A stretch of DNA of 51,577 nucleotides, taken from JAFGCL01 sp964492335. GTDB lineage: Bacteria; Chloroflexota; Dehalococcoidia; UBA2247; RBG-13-53-26. Numbering within the stretch: position 1 is the first letter of the stretch; every line of letters starts with the position of its first letter. Both the position numbers and the translations under genes were made by a program. The stretch lies in NCBI GenBank assembly GCA_964492335.1, contig CAZBJX010000015.1, positions 1 to 51,577 of the forward strand, read 5' to 3'. Of the stretch, positions 16,100-23,449 are shown in pieces. The notes beneath the pieces are model-generated. The model had not been told where the DNA came from and did not search any database. It was given only the letters and a program-made list of their open reading frames with translations.

Positions 16100-17095
16100 C
16101 TACCGCCGCACCAGCTTGATCGCCTCATCACCGCAGCTGGGGATGCAGACCGAGCAGCCCACGCAAACGTCCGGGTTCACCACTGCCACGTCGTTCAAGC
16201 TGAGGGCGCCGAGCGGACAGGCATCCACGCAGGCGGCGCAGGCAGTGCACCTGCCGTCGTCTATCAGGGGCACAAAGGGGGAGGCGATGAGGGTCTTGGC
16301 CTTGAACTGGTGGATACCGATGAACATGGGGCAGCAGTCCGTGCAGCAGTTGCAGATGCACCCCTCGATGTCGATATTGTGCACCAGGCCCTCGGCATGG
16401 CACTTCCGGAGCAGGTCGATGGCCTGGTCGCAGGTGATACGGCGGGCCATGCCGTACTTGACGGTCCACTTGGCTACGTCGCCATAGTGGATGCAGGCCT
16501 GGAGCGTGTGGCTGCAGTGGTTGTCGGGCTCGGCCAGCCAGTGGCCGAGGCGGCAGGGGCAGTCGGATACGGCGATGAAGTCCTGCTTGCTGAGCGTCTC
16601 GAAGAGGTCCTCTCCGGGCTTCACGTCATCCGGCAGATGGTCCGGGTGCGCGAAGACGGGCGCGAAGGGGAAGCCCAGCGGGACCAGCCTGTCCCGGGCC
16701 CAGTCGATCAGCACCTGGTGCAGGTTTTTGATGAGCTCGATGTCGTACGCGAAGCGGATGCCGCCCCAGGCGCCGGTCTCCACGAGGCCCGGGGCGCAGC
16801 TGCCGATGACCCGGTACACCGGGTCCTCCTTATCGGGGTCGATCCACATGGTGCCCTTGGTGGCCATGGTCTCCAGCCTCTTCTTCAGCTTCGCCGGCTC
16901 GATGCCGGTCTTCGCCGAGAGGTGGCTCAGCGTGCCTCCCGCCGTCCCGATCTGCAGGGCCAGCTTCGCCTCCCCGGGCGTGAACTGCAGGCTGAGGACC
17001 TTCAGCATGGCCGGCGTGTCCGGGAGCCCGATGACATGCGGGTCCGTGCTGTTGATCATGTCTATGAGCTGCTGGTACAGAGCAGTGTCCATCAT
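16100..17095 (-). CDS. polyferredoxin-like 4Fe-4S protein with winged-helix N-terminus
   Basis: Cytoplasmic redox protein of 331 aa. Residues about 25-90 look like a winged-helix domain (GGTLSHLSAKTGIEPAKLKKRLETMATKG). A central cysteine-rich region follows (CPCR near 178, C...HTLQAC, then CICNCCTDCC near 245). The C-terminal 60 residues hold two ferredoxin motifs, CTACAACVDACPLG and CVGCSVCIPSC, the second with a non-standard last segment. Likely an electron carrier or Fe-S sensor; partner unknown. ATG 17095 lies 5 nt after GGAGG and is preferred over GTG 17101. It is followed by the Memo-like gene. Confidence 0.8.
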   Translation of the reverse strand: MMDTALYQQLIDMINSTDPHVIGLPDTPAMLKVLSLQFTPGEAKLALQIGTAGGTLSHLSAKTGIEPAKLKKRLETMATKGTMWIDPDKEDPVYRVIGSCAPGLVETGAWGGIRFAYDIELIKNLHQVLIDWARDRLVPLGFPFAPVFAHPDHLPDDVKPGEDLFETLSKQDFIAVSDCPCRLGHWLAEPDNHCSHTLQACIHYGDVAKWTVKYGMARRITCDQAIDLLRKCHAEGLVHNIDIEGCICNCCTDCCPMFIGIHQFKAKTLIASPFVPLIDDGRCTACAACVDACPLGALSLNDVAVVNPDVCVGCSVCIPSCGDEAIKLVRR

Positions 17096-17201
17096 AAGCA
17101 CCTCCAGATCATGGCCTGGCGCAGGCGCCGGTACTGCATCACCGCCCGCGCATGCGGAGCGAGCGGTTGGTCTGGCCGCATCCTCGACGCAGACCGGACC
17201 T

Positions 17202-17231
17202 ATGATATGCCCGTCCGGCGGTGCTTCGCAA
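17202..17231 (-). promoter_or_regulatory. promoter of the 4Fe-4S protein/Memo operon
   Basis: On the minus strand: TTGCGA (plus 17226-17231), 18-nt spacer, TATCAT (plus 17202-17207). Same box pattern as the promoters of the CaiB-type gene, the alpha/beta hydrolase and bL25. The leader is about 100 nt. Confidence 0.6.
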
Positions 17232-17263
17232 GTCGGAGAAGGCCCGATGCCGCCCTTCCGGAG

Positions 17264-17292
17264 TTGCGCCCCCCATCCGGGTTGCCTATCAT
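17264..17292 (+). promoter_or_regulatory. promoter of the alpha/beta hydrolase gene
   Basis: TTGCGC (17264-17269), 17-nt spacer, TATCAT (17287-17292). The transcription start is predicted near 17299, only about 15 nt before the chosen ATG. Divergent from the 4Fe-4S gene promoter. Confidence 0.55.
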
Positions 17293-17313
17293 GGGGTGGA
17301 GACCGGCCGGACC

Positions 17314-18066
17314 ATGGTCCCTGTGATCAGCCACCACCTGCTGCAGCCGCCCGCGGACGGCGTCCAGGCCCTCACCGTGAGAGTGGACGGCGACCGCATC
17401 TTCCTCCGGAAGGCGGGCCAGGGGCCCCCGGTGCTCCTGCTCCATGGGGGCGCCAGCGACTCCTCCGACTGGCTGGACACCATGGTGCCGCTGTCCGCCT
17501 CCCGGGCGCTCTACGCCCCGGACCTGATAGGCTTCGGCTCCAGCGACAGGAACCGCGACGGGTACCACCTGTCTCACTTCTCGGACAGCATCAGCCGGCT
17601 CATCGAGGCCCTGGGTCTGGAGGCGCCCTTGCCCATCGTCGGCCATTCCCTTGGCGGCCGGATCGCCCTGGAGCTGGCCCTCAAAGAGCCGGAGAAGGTG
17701 TGCCGGCTGGCCCTGGTGGACACCGCCGGGTTCACCCGCCTGGCCCGCTGGGGCAGCATCCTGGGCACGGCGGCCTTCCATGTGCGGCGCCTGCAGGGGC
17801 GCCGGCAGCCCTACCCCCGGTTCGTGATGGAGAACGGGTCCATGCCCCACTGGCTGTGCCTGGACCAACTCCACCGCATCAAGGTGCCCACCCTCATGGT
17901 CTGGAGCAGCCACGATCCCTACTACAGCATCAAGGGCGCCCTGAAGGCCAGGGACCTGATGCCCCGGGCCCGCCTGGAAGTGCTGCCGGGCTACGGTCAT
18001 GCCCCCCACCGCTCCGAGACCGCCGCCTTCAACAGGCTGCTGGCCGGCTTCCTGGACCAGCCATGA
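17314..18066 (+). CDS. alpha/beta hydrolase
   Basis: Serine hydrolase fold of about 250 aa without signal peptide. The oxyanion motif LLHGGAS is near residue 46, the nucleophile elbow GHSLGG near 110 and the acid Asp in WSSHDPYY near 198; the catalytic His is in GYGHAPHRS near 228. The lid region is short. The reaction (esterase, C-C hydrolase or lipase) cannot be assigned. I chose ATG 17314 because the longer frame from 17221 starts upstream of the predicted promoter. Confidence 0.85.
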   Translation: MVPVISHHLLQPPADGVQALTVRVDGDRIFLRKAGQGPPVLLLHGGASDSSDWLDTMVPLSASRALYAPDLIGFGSSDRNRDGYHLSHFSDSISRLIEALGLEAPLPIVGHSLGGRIALELALKEPEKVCRLALVDTAGFTRLARWGSILGTAAFHVRRLQGRRQPYPRFVMENGSMPHWLCLDQLHRIKVPTLMVWSSHDPYYSIKGALKARDLMPRARLEVLPGYGHAPHRSETAAFNRLLAGFLDQP

Positions 18067-18094
18067 AGTGGACCGCCCCGGCCATGGGCGCCGA

Positions 18095-18149
18095 AGGCCG
18101 GTCCCGCGCCCTCCCCCCCACCCCGCCCGGAGAAGTTGCGGAATTTCTG
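18095..18149. repeat. 55-bp interspersed repeat, copy 2 (upstream of bL25 promoter)
   Basis: Exact copy of positions 1-55, starting 28 nt after the alpha/beta hydrolase stop. It ends 17 nt before the TTGCCC box of the bL25 promoter, the same distance as at atpE. Confidence 0.9.
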
Positions 18150-18166
18150 GGGGCCCGGCGGGCTTC

Positions 18167-18196
18167 TTGCCCGCAACAATGGCCTTGAGGTATCAT
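18167..18196 (+). promoter_or_regulatory. promoter of bL25
   Basis: TTGCCC (18167-18172), 18-nt spacer, TATCAT (18191-18196). A small hairpin GCGGGC-TTCTT-GCCCGC overlaps the -35 box and could also end the upstream hydrolase transcript. Confidence 0.6.
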
Positions 18197-18270
18197 AAGG
18201 AGTTGCGCGGATAGACGCGGCGCGGGCCGGCCCTGGTCCCTGCGTCCCAGGAGCATACAAGGAGAGAGGT

Positions 18271-18942
18271 GTGGAGCAGATAGAGCTACAGACAAGCACC
18301 CGGCAACTCATGGGGAAGAAGGCCAGGTTCCTGCGGCGCCAGGGAATTACCCCCGTGCACCTGTTCGGTCATGACACCGAGTCCATGGCCCTTCAGTGCG
18401 AGACGGCTTTGCTGAAGCAGGTGCTGAAGGAGGCGGGGAAGACGCGCCTGGTCGGCCTGAAGGTCGATGACGGACAGAGGCCCCACAGCGTGGTGGTTCG
18501 CGAGGTGCAGAGGAACGCCCTCTCGGGGGACCTGGTCCATGTGGACTTCTTCAAAGTAAGCCTGAAGGAGAAGATCAAGGTGGACGTCCCCATCGTCCTG
18601 GTCGGCGAAGCACCGGCCCTCGAGGTCAAAACCAACGCCTTGACGCAAGAGCTGGACACCCTGGAGATCGAGTGCCTGCCGGACCGGATCCCGGACCAGA
18701 TCGAGGTCGACATCAGCGTGCTGGTCGAGGCAGACCAGGTCATCCAGGTCCGTGACCTGGTCCTGGCCCAGGACGTCACGCCACTGACCAACTCCGAGCA
18801 GGTCGTGGCCCGGATCGCCTCGCTGCACATCGAGAGAGAAGAGAAGCCGGCGGAGGCGGAGGAGGGCGAGGAGGCCGCCGAGGGCGAGGGCGCCCCGGAG
18901 GAGCCCGGCGAAGCCAGGAAGCCCGAGAAGAAGGGGGACTAG
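18271..18942 (+). CDS. rplY: 50S ribosomal protein bL25 (CTC/TL5 long form)
   Basis: Binds 5S rRNA in the large ribosomal subunit. 223 aa: the N-terminal L25 beta-barrel (about 1-92, with ARFLRRQGITPVHLFG) is followed by the CTC-type C-terminal beta domain (about 100-185) and a highly acidic Glu/Ala-rich tail ending in Lys. Start is GTG 18271 behind AAGGAGAGAG. Transcribed from the TTGCCC/TATCAT promoter with the 55-bp repeat upstream. Strong hairpins follow the stop codon. Confidence 0.93.
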   Translation: MEQIELQTSTRQLMGKKARFLRRQGITPVHLFGHDTESMALQCETALLKQVLKEAGKTRLVGLKVDDGQRPHSVVVREVQRNALSGDLVHVDFFKVSLKEKIKVDVPIVLVGEAPALEVKTNALTQELDTLEIECLPDRIPDQIEVDISVLVEADQVIQVRDLVLAQDVTPLTNSEQVVARIASLHIEREEKPAEAEEGEEAAEGEGAPEEPGEARKPEKKGD

Positions 18943-18946
18943 GCCC

Positions 18947-19014
18947 GCGCTCCCCGTCTCCGGGGAGCGCCCGTCAACCGATTTGCGAATGGCAGGCCGC
19001 CGGGCCTGCCATTC
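18947..19014 (+). terminator. two hairpins after bL25, probable terminator
   Basis: Hairpin 1: 9-bp perfect stem GCGCTCCCC/GGGGAGCGC (18947-18970) with a 6-nt loop. Hairpin 2: 12-bp perfect stem GAATGGCAGGCC/GGCCTGCCATTC (18987-19014) with loop GCCG. Neither has a proper T-tract. Similar U-less hairpins follow other genes here. Confidence 0.6.
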
Positions 19015-19154
19015 TTCCTGCCGGCCGGGGCCACCCCGGCGATCCGGCCACGCCCACCCAGCCGGGCCGGTCCGCGCCGCGTTCAATGCCCCCGAGGTCC
19101 CTGCCTTCCGGGACAGGCGGGAAGGCAGGGGCGCCGCGCGGGCCGCGATTACAC

Positions 19155-19183
19155 TTGCAAATTCCTCTGCCAACCACTAAAAT
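19155..19183 (+). promoter_or_regulatory. promoter of the TPR protein-gyrA-mazG group
   Basis: TTGCAA (19155-19160), 17-nt spacer, TAAAAT (19178-19183), about 50 nt before the TPR gene. Confidence 0.65.
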
Positions 19184-19236
19184 CCTCAGATGCATTCGGC
19201 TCGCGAGGCGCGGCCCCGCAGGCGCACCCGGAGGAA

Positions 19237-20025
19237 ATGGTGAGTCCCCACCCGCCCAGACCGGACCTGGAGAAGCACGCTAGAGAGGCAGTAGGACTGG
19301 CACTGAAAGGGCAGTGGCAGGAGGCCGTGGACGCCAACAGAAGGATACTGGACAAGTATCCCGACGACGTCGAGACGCGCAACCGGCTGGGCCGGGCCCT
19401 GGTGGAGGTCGGCGAGTACGCTGAGGCCAGGAAGACCTACGAGCAGACGCTGGAGATGGACCCGTTCAACATGATCGCCAAGAAGAACCTGGGCCGCCTG
19501 TCGCTGATGACCAGGCGCCCCGCCGCGACCAATGCCCGCAAGGTAGTGGCGGACATATTCGTCGAGGAGACCGGCAAGGCCCGGGTGGTGAAGCTGGTGA
19601 GCCTGGCCCCCAGGGAGGAGCTGGCCAAGATGGCGCCGGGGGATGAGCTGGCCCTCCATATCGAAGGTGAGAGGCTGCTGGTCAAGAGCGAGGGGGGCGA
19701 CTACCTGGGAGAGGTGGAGCCCAAGTACGGGGCCCGCCTGGCCAAGCTCTCCAAGCTCGGCAACCGGTACATGGCCGCCATGCACAGCCTGGGGGACAAA
19801 GAGACGAAGGTAATCGTCAGGGAGGTCTACCAGCACCCCAGCCTGGCGGGGCGCCCTTCGTTCCCCCTCAAGGACAAGCAGGAGTACCGCCCGTACGTCA
19901 GGGAAAGCCTCCTGAGGCACCGCCTGGAGGAGGACTTCGCCGACGACTCTGACGAGGCCGTTGACGCTGAGAGAGAGGGCTTCTCGGTCACCGACGGCTT
20001 CGACCAGTCGGGCGGCGAGGACTAG
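19237..20025 (+). CDS. TPR-repeat protein of unknown function (262 aa)
   Basis: The N-terminal 75 residues contain two TPR-like helix pairs (AVGLALKGQWQEAVDANRRILDKYPDD and the following EVGEYAEARKTYEQTLEMDP). The middle (about 100-185) is a beta-rich domain (VVKLVSLAPREELAKMAPGDEL...), and the C-terminus is very acidic (DDSDEAVDAE). A scaffold or nucleic-acid-associated role is possible, but I recognise no named domain for the second half. The ATG at 19237 is only 2 nt from GGAGG; the adjacent GTG 19240 may be the true start. It lies 17 nt upstream of gyrA in the same orientation. Confidence 0.75.
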   Translation: MVSPHPPRPDLEKHAREAVGLALKGQWQEAVDANRRILDKYPDDVETRNRLGRALVEVGEYAEARKTYEQTLEMDPFNMIAKKNLGRLSLMTRRPAATNARKVVADIFVEETGKARVVKLVSLAPREELAKMAPGDELALHIEGERLLVKSEGGDYLGEVEPKYGARLAKLSKLGNRYMAAMHSLGDKETKVIVREVYQHPSLAGRPSFPLKDKQEYRPYVRESLLRHRLEEDFADDSDEAVDAEREGFSVTDGFDQSGGED

Positions 20026-20042
20026 GGCAGGAAACACGGACA

Positions 20043-22502
20043 ATGAGTGAACCTGAAGCTGCAACAGGGGCCATAAGGCCGGTCAAGATCGAGGACGAGG
20101 TCCGCTCGTCCTACCTGGACTACGCCATGAGCGTCATCGTGTCCCGGGCGCTCCCGGACATCCGGGACGGGCTCAAGCCGGTCCACCGCCGCATCCTCTA
20201 TGCCATGAACGACATGGGCCTGCGCTTCAACACCCAGTACAAGAAGAGCGCCCGCATCGTGGGCGAGGTGCTGGGCAAGTACCACCCCCACGGCGACGCC
20301 CCGGTCTACGACGCCCTGGTCCGCATGGCCCAGGACTTCTCCATGAGGTACCCCCTGGTCGACGGGCAGGGGAACTTCGGCAGCGTGGACAATGACCCGG
20401 CCGCGGCCATGCGGTACACGGAAGCCCGCCTGGGCCGGATCTCGGCGGAGATGCTGCAGGATATCGAGAGGGAGACCGTCGACTTCACCCCCAATTTCGA
20501 TGACTCCCTTACGGAGCCCGTGGTCCTGCCCAGCCGCCTGCCCACCCTGCTGATCAACGGCAGCTCCGGGATTGCCGTGGGCATGGCCACCAACATCCCC
20601 CCGCACAATCTCACCGAGATCTGCCGGGCGGCCGAGTTCCTCATCGACAACCCCGATGCCTCGACGGACCAGCTGATAGAACTGGTGTCGGGGCCGGACT
20701 TCCCCACCGGCGGCATCATCATGGGCCGCGAGGAGATCCGCAGGGCCTACTCCACCGGCCAGGGCAAGGTGGTGGTCCGCGGCGCCACCGAGGTGGAGGA
20801 GATGGCCAAGGGCCGGCACCGCATCGTCATTTCCGAGCTCCCCTACCAGACCAACAAGGCGGACCTGGTGGAGAGAATCGCCGTCATGGTGAAGAGCAAG
20901 AAGATCGAGGGCATCAGCGACCTGCGCGACGAGTCGGACCGCCAGGGCATGAGGGTGGTCATCGAGCTCCGGAAGGACGCCCAGCCGCAGCGGGTGCTGA
21001 ACAACCTCTACAAGCACACCGCCCTGCAGTCCACCTTCTTCGTCAACATGCTGGCCCTGGTGGACCGGGAGCCCAAGGTCATCGGCCTGAGGGACGCCCT
21101 GCAACACTACATCGACTTCCGCCGGGAGGTCATCACCCGCCGCTCCCAGTTCGACCTGAAGCAGGCGCAGGCCCGGGCCCACATCCTGGAGGGCCTCAAG
21201 ACCGCCCTCGACCAGCTGGACCTGGTGGTGAGCATCATCCGCAACTCCAAGAGCACCGAGGAGGCCCGCAACGAGCTGATGTCGCAGCTTGGCCTGTCCC
21301 AGATACAGGCCCAGGCCATACTCGACCTGCAGCTGCGGCGCCTGGTGGGCATGGAGCAGCAGAAGATCATGGATGAGTACACCGAGGTCCTCAAGACCAT
21401 CGGCTACCTGGAAGACCTGCTGGCCAACCCCCGGAAGGTGCTCCATGTCATCAGGCAGGAGACGGAAGAGCTCCGGTTGAAGCACGGCGACGGCCGGCGG
21501 ACAGCCATCAGCGATGAAGAAGCGGTGGCTTTCACCGACGAGTCCCTCATCTCTCACCAGGAAGTGGTGGTCACCCTCTCCAGCCGCGGCTACATCAAGC
21601 GCGTCCCGGCGGACACCTACCGGCTGCAGCACCGCGGCGGCAAGGGCGTCAGGGGCATGACCATGAAGGAGGCCGAGAGCCCGGCGGTCTTCCTCTCCGT
21701 CGACACCCACGACACGCTGCTCTTCTTCACCAACCGTGGCCGGGTGTTCTCCCTGAAGTGCTACCGGATTCCCCAGGACACGTCGCGCACGGCCAAGGGA
21801 ACGCCGCTGGTCAACCTGCTGCCCATCACCGCCGAGGAGCAGGTCCTGATCGGGGTGAAGGCGGACTTCACCCCGGGCAACTTCCTGGTCCTGGCCACGC
21901 TGAAGGGCCGGATCAAGAGGACCCCCATAGAGAAGTTCGCGGCAGTGCGCAGCCGGGGCCTCATCGCCATGGTCCTGCCGAAGGGCGATGAGCTGGTGGC
22001 CGGGAGGCTGGCCAACGAGAACGACGACATCATCATGGTCTCCGAGCAGGGGAAGTCCATCAGGTTTGCCGTGGTCGATGCCCGGGCCATGGCCCGGGCC
22101 ACCCAGGGCGTCAGAGGCATCCGCCTGACCCCCGGCGACAAGGTGGTCAGCATGGATGTGGTGGACCCCGAGGCCTACCTGCTGACCGTCACCAGCCACG
22201 GCTACGGCAAGATGAGCCCCATGAGCGCCTTCCCGGTGCAGCACCGCGGCGGGAAGGGCGTGCTGGCCCACCGGGTCAACGAGAAGGTGGGCATAGTGGT
22301 GGCGGCCCGGCTGACCACTCCGGAAGGCGAGCTGATGCTGATCTCCGACCGCGGGACCATCATCCGCGTGGCCAAGGAGAGCATCTCCCGCCTGGGCCGG
22401 AGCACCCAGGGGGTAAGCCTGATGAAGGTCAGCGCGGGGACCAGCGTGGTCTCCATCGACTTCCTGGACAAGGTCGACAGGGACGCCGAGCCTTCGGAGT
22501 GA
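20043..22502 (+). CDS. gyrA: DNA gyrase subunit A
   Basis: Breaks and rejoins DNA for negative supercoiling, with GyrB (not in the window). 819 aa. The active-site tyrosine is Tyr125 in AAAMRYTEARL. The C-terminal beta-pinwheel contains a GyrA-box-like QHRGGKG, supporting GyrA rather than ParC, and the motif recurs in a later blade. In the quinolone-resistance region, the residues equivalent to E. coli Ser83 and Ala84 are Ala86 and Pro87, while Asp87 is kept (Asp90). ATG 20043 follows GGCAGGAAA. mazG begins 4 nt after the stop. Confidence 0.96.
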   Translation: MSEPEAATGAIRPVKIEDEVRSSYLDYAMSVIVSRALPDIRDGLKPVHRRILYAMNDMGLRFNTQYKKSARIVGEVLGKYHPHGDAPVYDALVRMAQDFSMRYPLVDGQGNFGSVDNDPAAAMRYTEARLGRISAEMLQDIERETVDFTPNFDDSLTEPVVLPSRLPTLLINGSSGIAVGMATNIPPHNLTEICRAAEFLIDNPDASTDQLIELVSGPDFPTGGIIMGREEIRRAYSTGQGKVVVRGATEVEEMAKGRHRIVISELPYQTNKADLVERIAVMVKSKKIEGISDLRDESDRQGMRVVIELRKDAQPQRVLNNLYKHTALQSTFFVNMLALVDREPKVIGLRDALQHYIDFRREVITRRSQFDLKQAQARAHILEGLKTALDQLDLVVSIIRNSKSTEEARNELMSQLGLSQIQAQAILDLQLRRLVGMEQQKIMDEYTEVLKTIGYLEDLLANPRKVLHVIRQETEELRLKHGDGRRTAISDEEAVAFTDESLISHQEVVVTLSSRGYIKRVPADTYRLQHRGGKGVRGMTMKEAESPAVFLSVDTHDTLLFFTNRGRVFSLKCYRIPQDTSRTAKGTPLVNLLPITAEEQVLIGVKADFTPGNFLVLATLKGRIKRTPIEKFAAVRSRGLIAMVLPKGDELVAGRLANENDDIIMVSEQGKSIRFAVVDARAMARATQGVRGIRLTPGDKVVSMDVVDPEAYLLTVTSHGYGKMSPMSAFPVQHRGGKGVLAHRVNEKVGIVVAARLTTPEGELMLISDRGTIIRVAKESISRLGRSTQGVSLMKVSAGTSVVSIDFLDKVDRDAEPSE

Positions 22503-22506
22503 GCCC

Positions 22507-23286
22507 ATGCCTTACGAGGGGAAGCTCGACCAGTTCAGCACCCTGCTTGACATAATCGCCAGGCTCCGGGCCCCCGACGGCTGCCCCTGGGACAGGGAGC
22601 AGACCCACGCGTCGCTCAGGCCCAACCTCCTGGAGGAGTGCTATGAAGCCCTGGAGGCCATCGACGATGGGGACGACCGCCGGCTCTGCGAGGAGCTGGG
22701 CGACATCCTGATGCAGGTGGTCCTCCACTCCCAGATCGGCCGGGAGCAGGGGCATTTCGGCATGGGCGACGTGCTGCGGGGCATCAACACCAAGCTCATC
22801 AGGCGCCACCCGCACGTGTTCGCGGGCGGGAGGGTGAGCGGCGCGGGGGAAGTGGCCGTCAACTGGGAGGCCATCAAGCGGGAGGAGAAGGGCACGTCTT
22901 CAGTCCTGGACGGCCTGCCCCGGGGCATGCCGGCCCTGGCCCTGAGCCAGGCCATGCAGCGGCGCGCCGCCCGCGTGGGCTTCGACTGGAAGGAGATCGA
23001 GGGCGTGATGGACAAGCTCAGCGAGGAGGTGCGGGAGCTGCAGGAGTCCGCCACGCACGAGGAGAGGACGAGGGAGTTCGGGGATGTGCTGCTGGCGCTG
23101 GTCAATGTGGCCCGGTGGATGAACGTAGAATCGGAGGAGGCCCTGCAGAAGGCCAGCCGCCGGTTCGAACGCCGCTTCCGGCACGTGGAAGAGGACTGCC
23201 GCCGCCGCGGCATCTCCCTGGCGGGCCTGCCCCTGGCAGAGCAGGACCGGCTCTGGGAGCAGGCCAAGGAGCAGATGTCGGAGTAG
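22507..23286 (+). CDS. mazG: nucleoside triphosphate pyrophosphohydrolase MazG
   Basis: Hydrolyses (d)NTPs to NMPs and pyrophosphate. 259 aa, the full two-domain form. Domain 1 carries LLEECYEALEAID and EELGDIL near residues 39-67, the metal-binding EExxE/ExxD pattern. Domain 2 (about 165-205) repeats it with EEVRELQE and EFGDVLLALVNVARW. ATG 22507 is 4 nt after gyrA, suggesting coupling. Confidence 0.94.
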   Translation: MPYEGKLDQFSTLLDIIARLRAPDGCPWDREQTHASLRPNLLEECYEALEAIDDGDDRRLCEELGDILMQVVLHSQIGREQGHFGMGDVLRGINTKLIRRHPHVFAGGRVSGAGEVAVNWEAIKREEKGTSSVLDGLPRGMPALALSQAMQRRAARVGFDWKEIEGVMDKLSEEVRELQESATHEERTREFGDVLLALVNVARWMNVESEEALQKASRRFERRFRHVEEDCRRRGISLAGLPLAEQDRLWEQAKEQMSE

Positions 23287-23301
23287 ACAGGGCGGCGGCG
23301 G

Positions 23302-23329
23302 GGCCGGGCGATCGTGCGGGAACCCGGCC
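23302..23329. terminator. bidirectional hairpin between mazG and tRNA-Pro
   Basis: A 7-bp perfect stem GGCCGGG/CCCGGCC (23302-23308 with 23323-23329) lies between two convergent transcription units. Confidence 0.5.
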
Positions 23330-23334
23330 GGGGA

Positions 23335-23412
23335 TGGTCGGGGTGAGAGGATTTGAACCTCCGACCTCAGCGTCCCGAACGCTGCGCGCTAAACCGACTG
23401 CGCTACACCCCG
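23335..23412 (-). tRNA. tRNA-Pro (anticodon CGG)
   Basis: Read on the minus strand, the sequence folds as a full cloverleaf: 7-bp acceptor CGGGGTG/CACCCCG, D arm GCGC...GCGC, anticodon stem CAGCG/CGCTG with 7-nt loop TTCGGGA (anticodon CGG), T arm GGAGG-TTCAAAT-CCTCT, discriminator A at 23338. The CCA end is encoded (23337-23335). The body is 75 nt plus CCA. The gene has its own strong promoter, which overlaps the start of the phosphoglycerate-mutase-like gene on the other strand. Confidence 0.97.
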
Positions 23413-23420
23413 ACACAGGC

Positions 23421-23449
23421 ATTATATGACCTCGACACGCAGAACTCAA
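23421..23449 (-). promoter_or_regulatory. promoter of tRNA-Pro, overlapping the apgM-like start
   Basis: On the minus strand: TTGAGT (plus 23444-23449), 17-nt spacer, perfect TATAAT (plus 23421-23426), then about 8 nt to the mature tRNA 5' end. The whole promoter lies inside the first codons of the gene on the plus strand. Confidence 0.8.
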
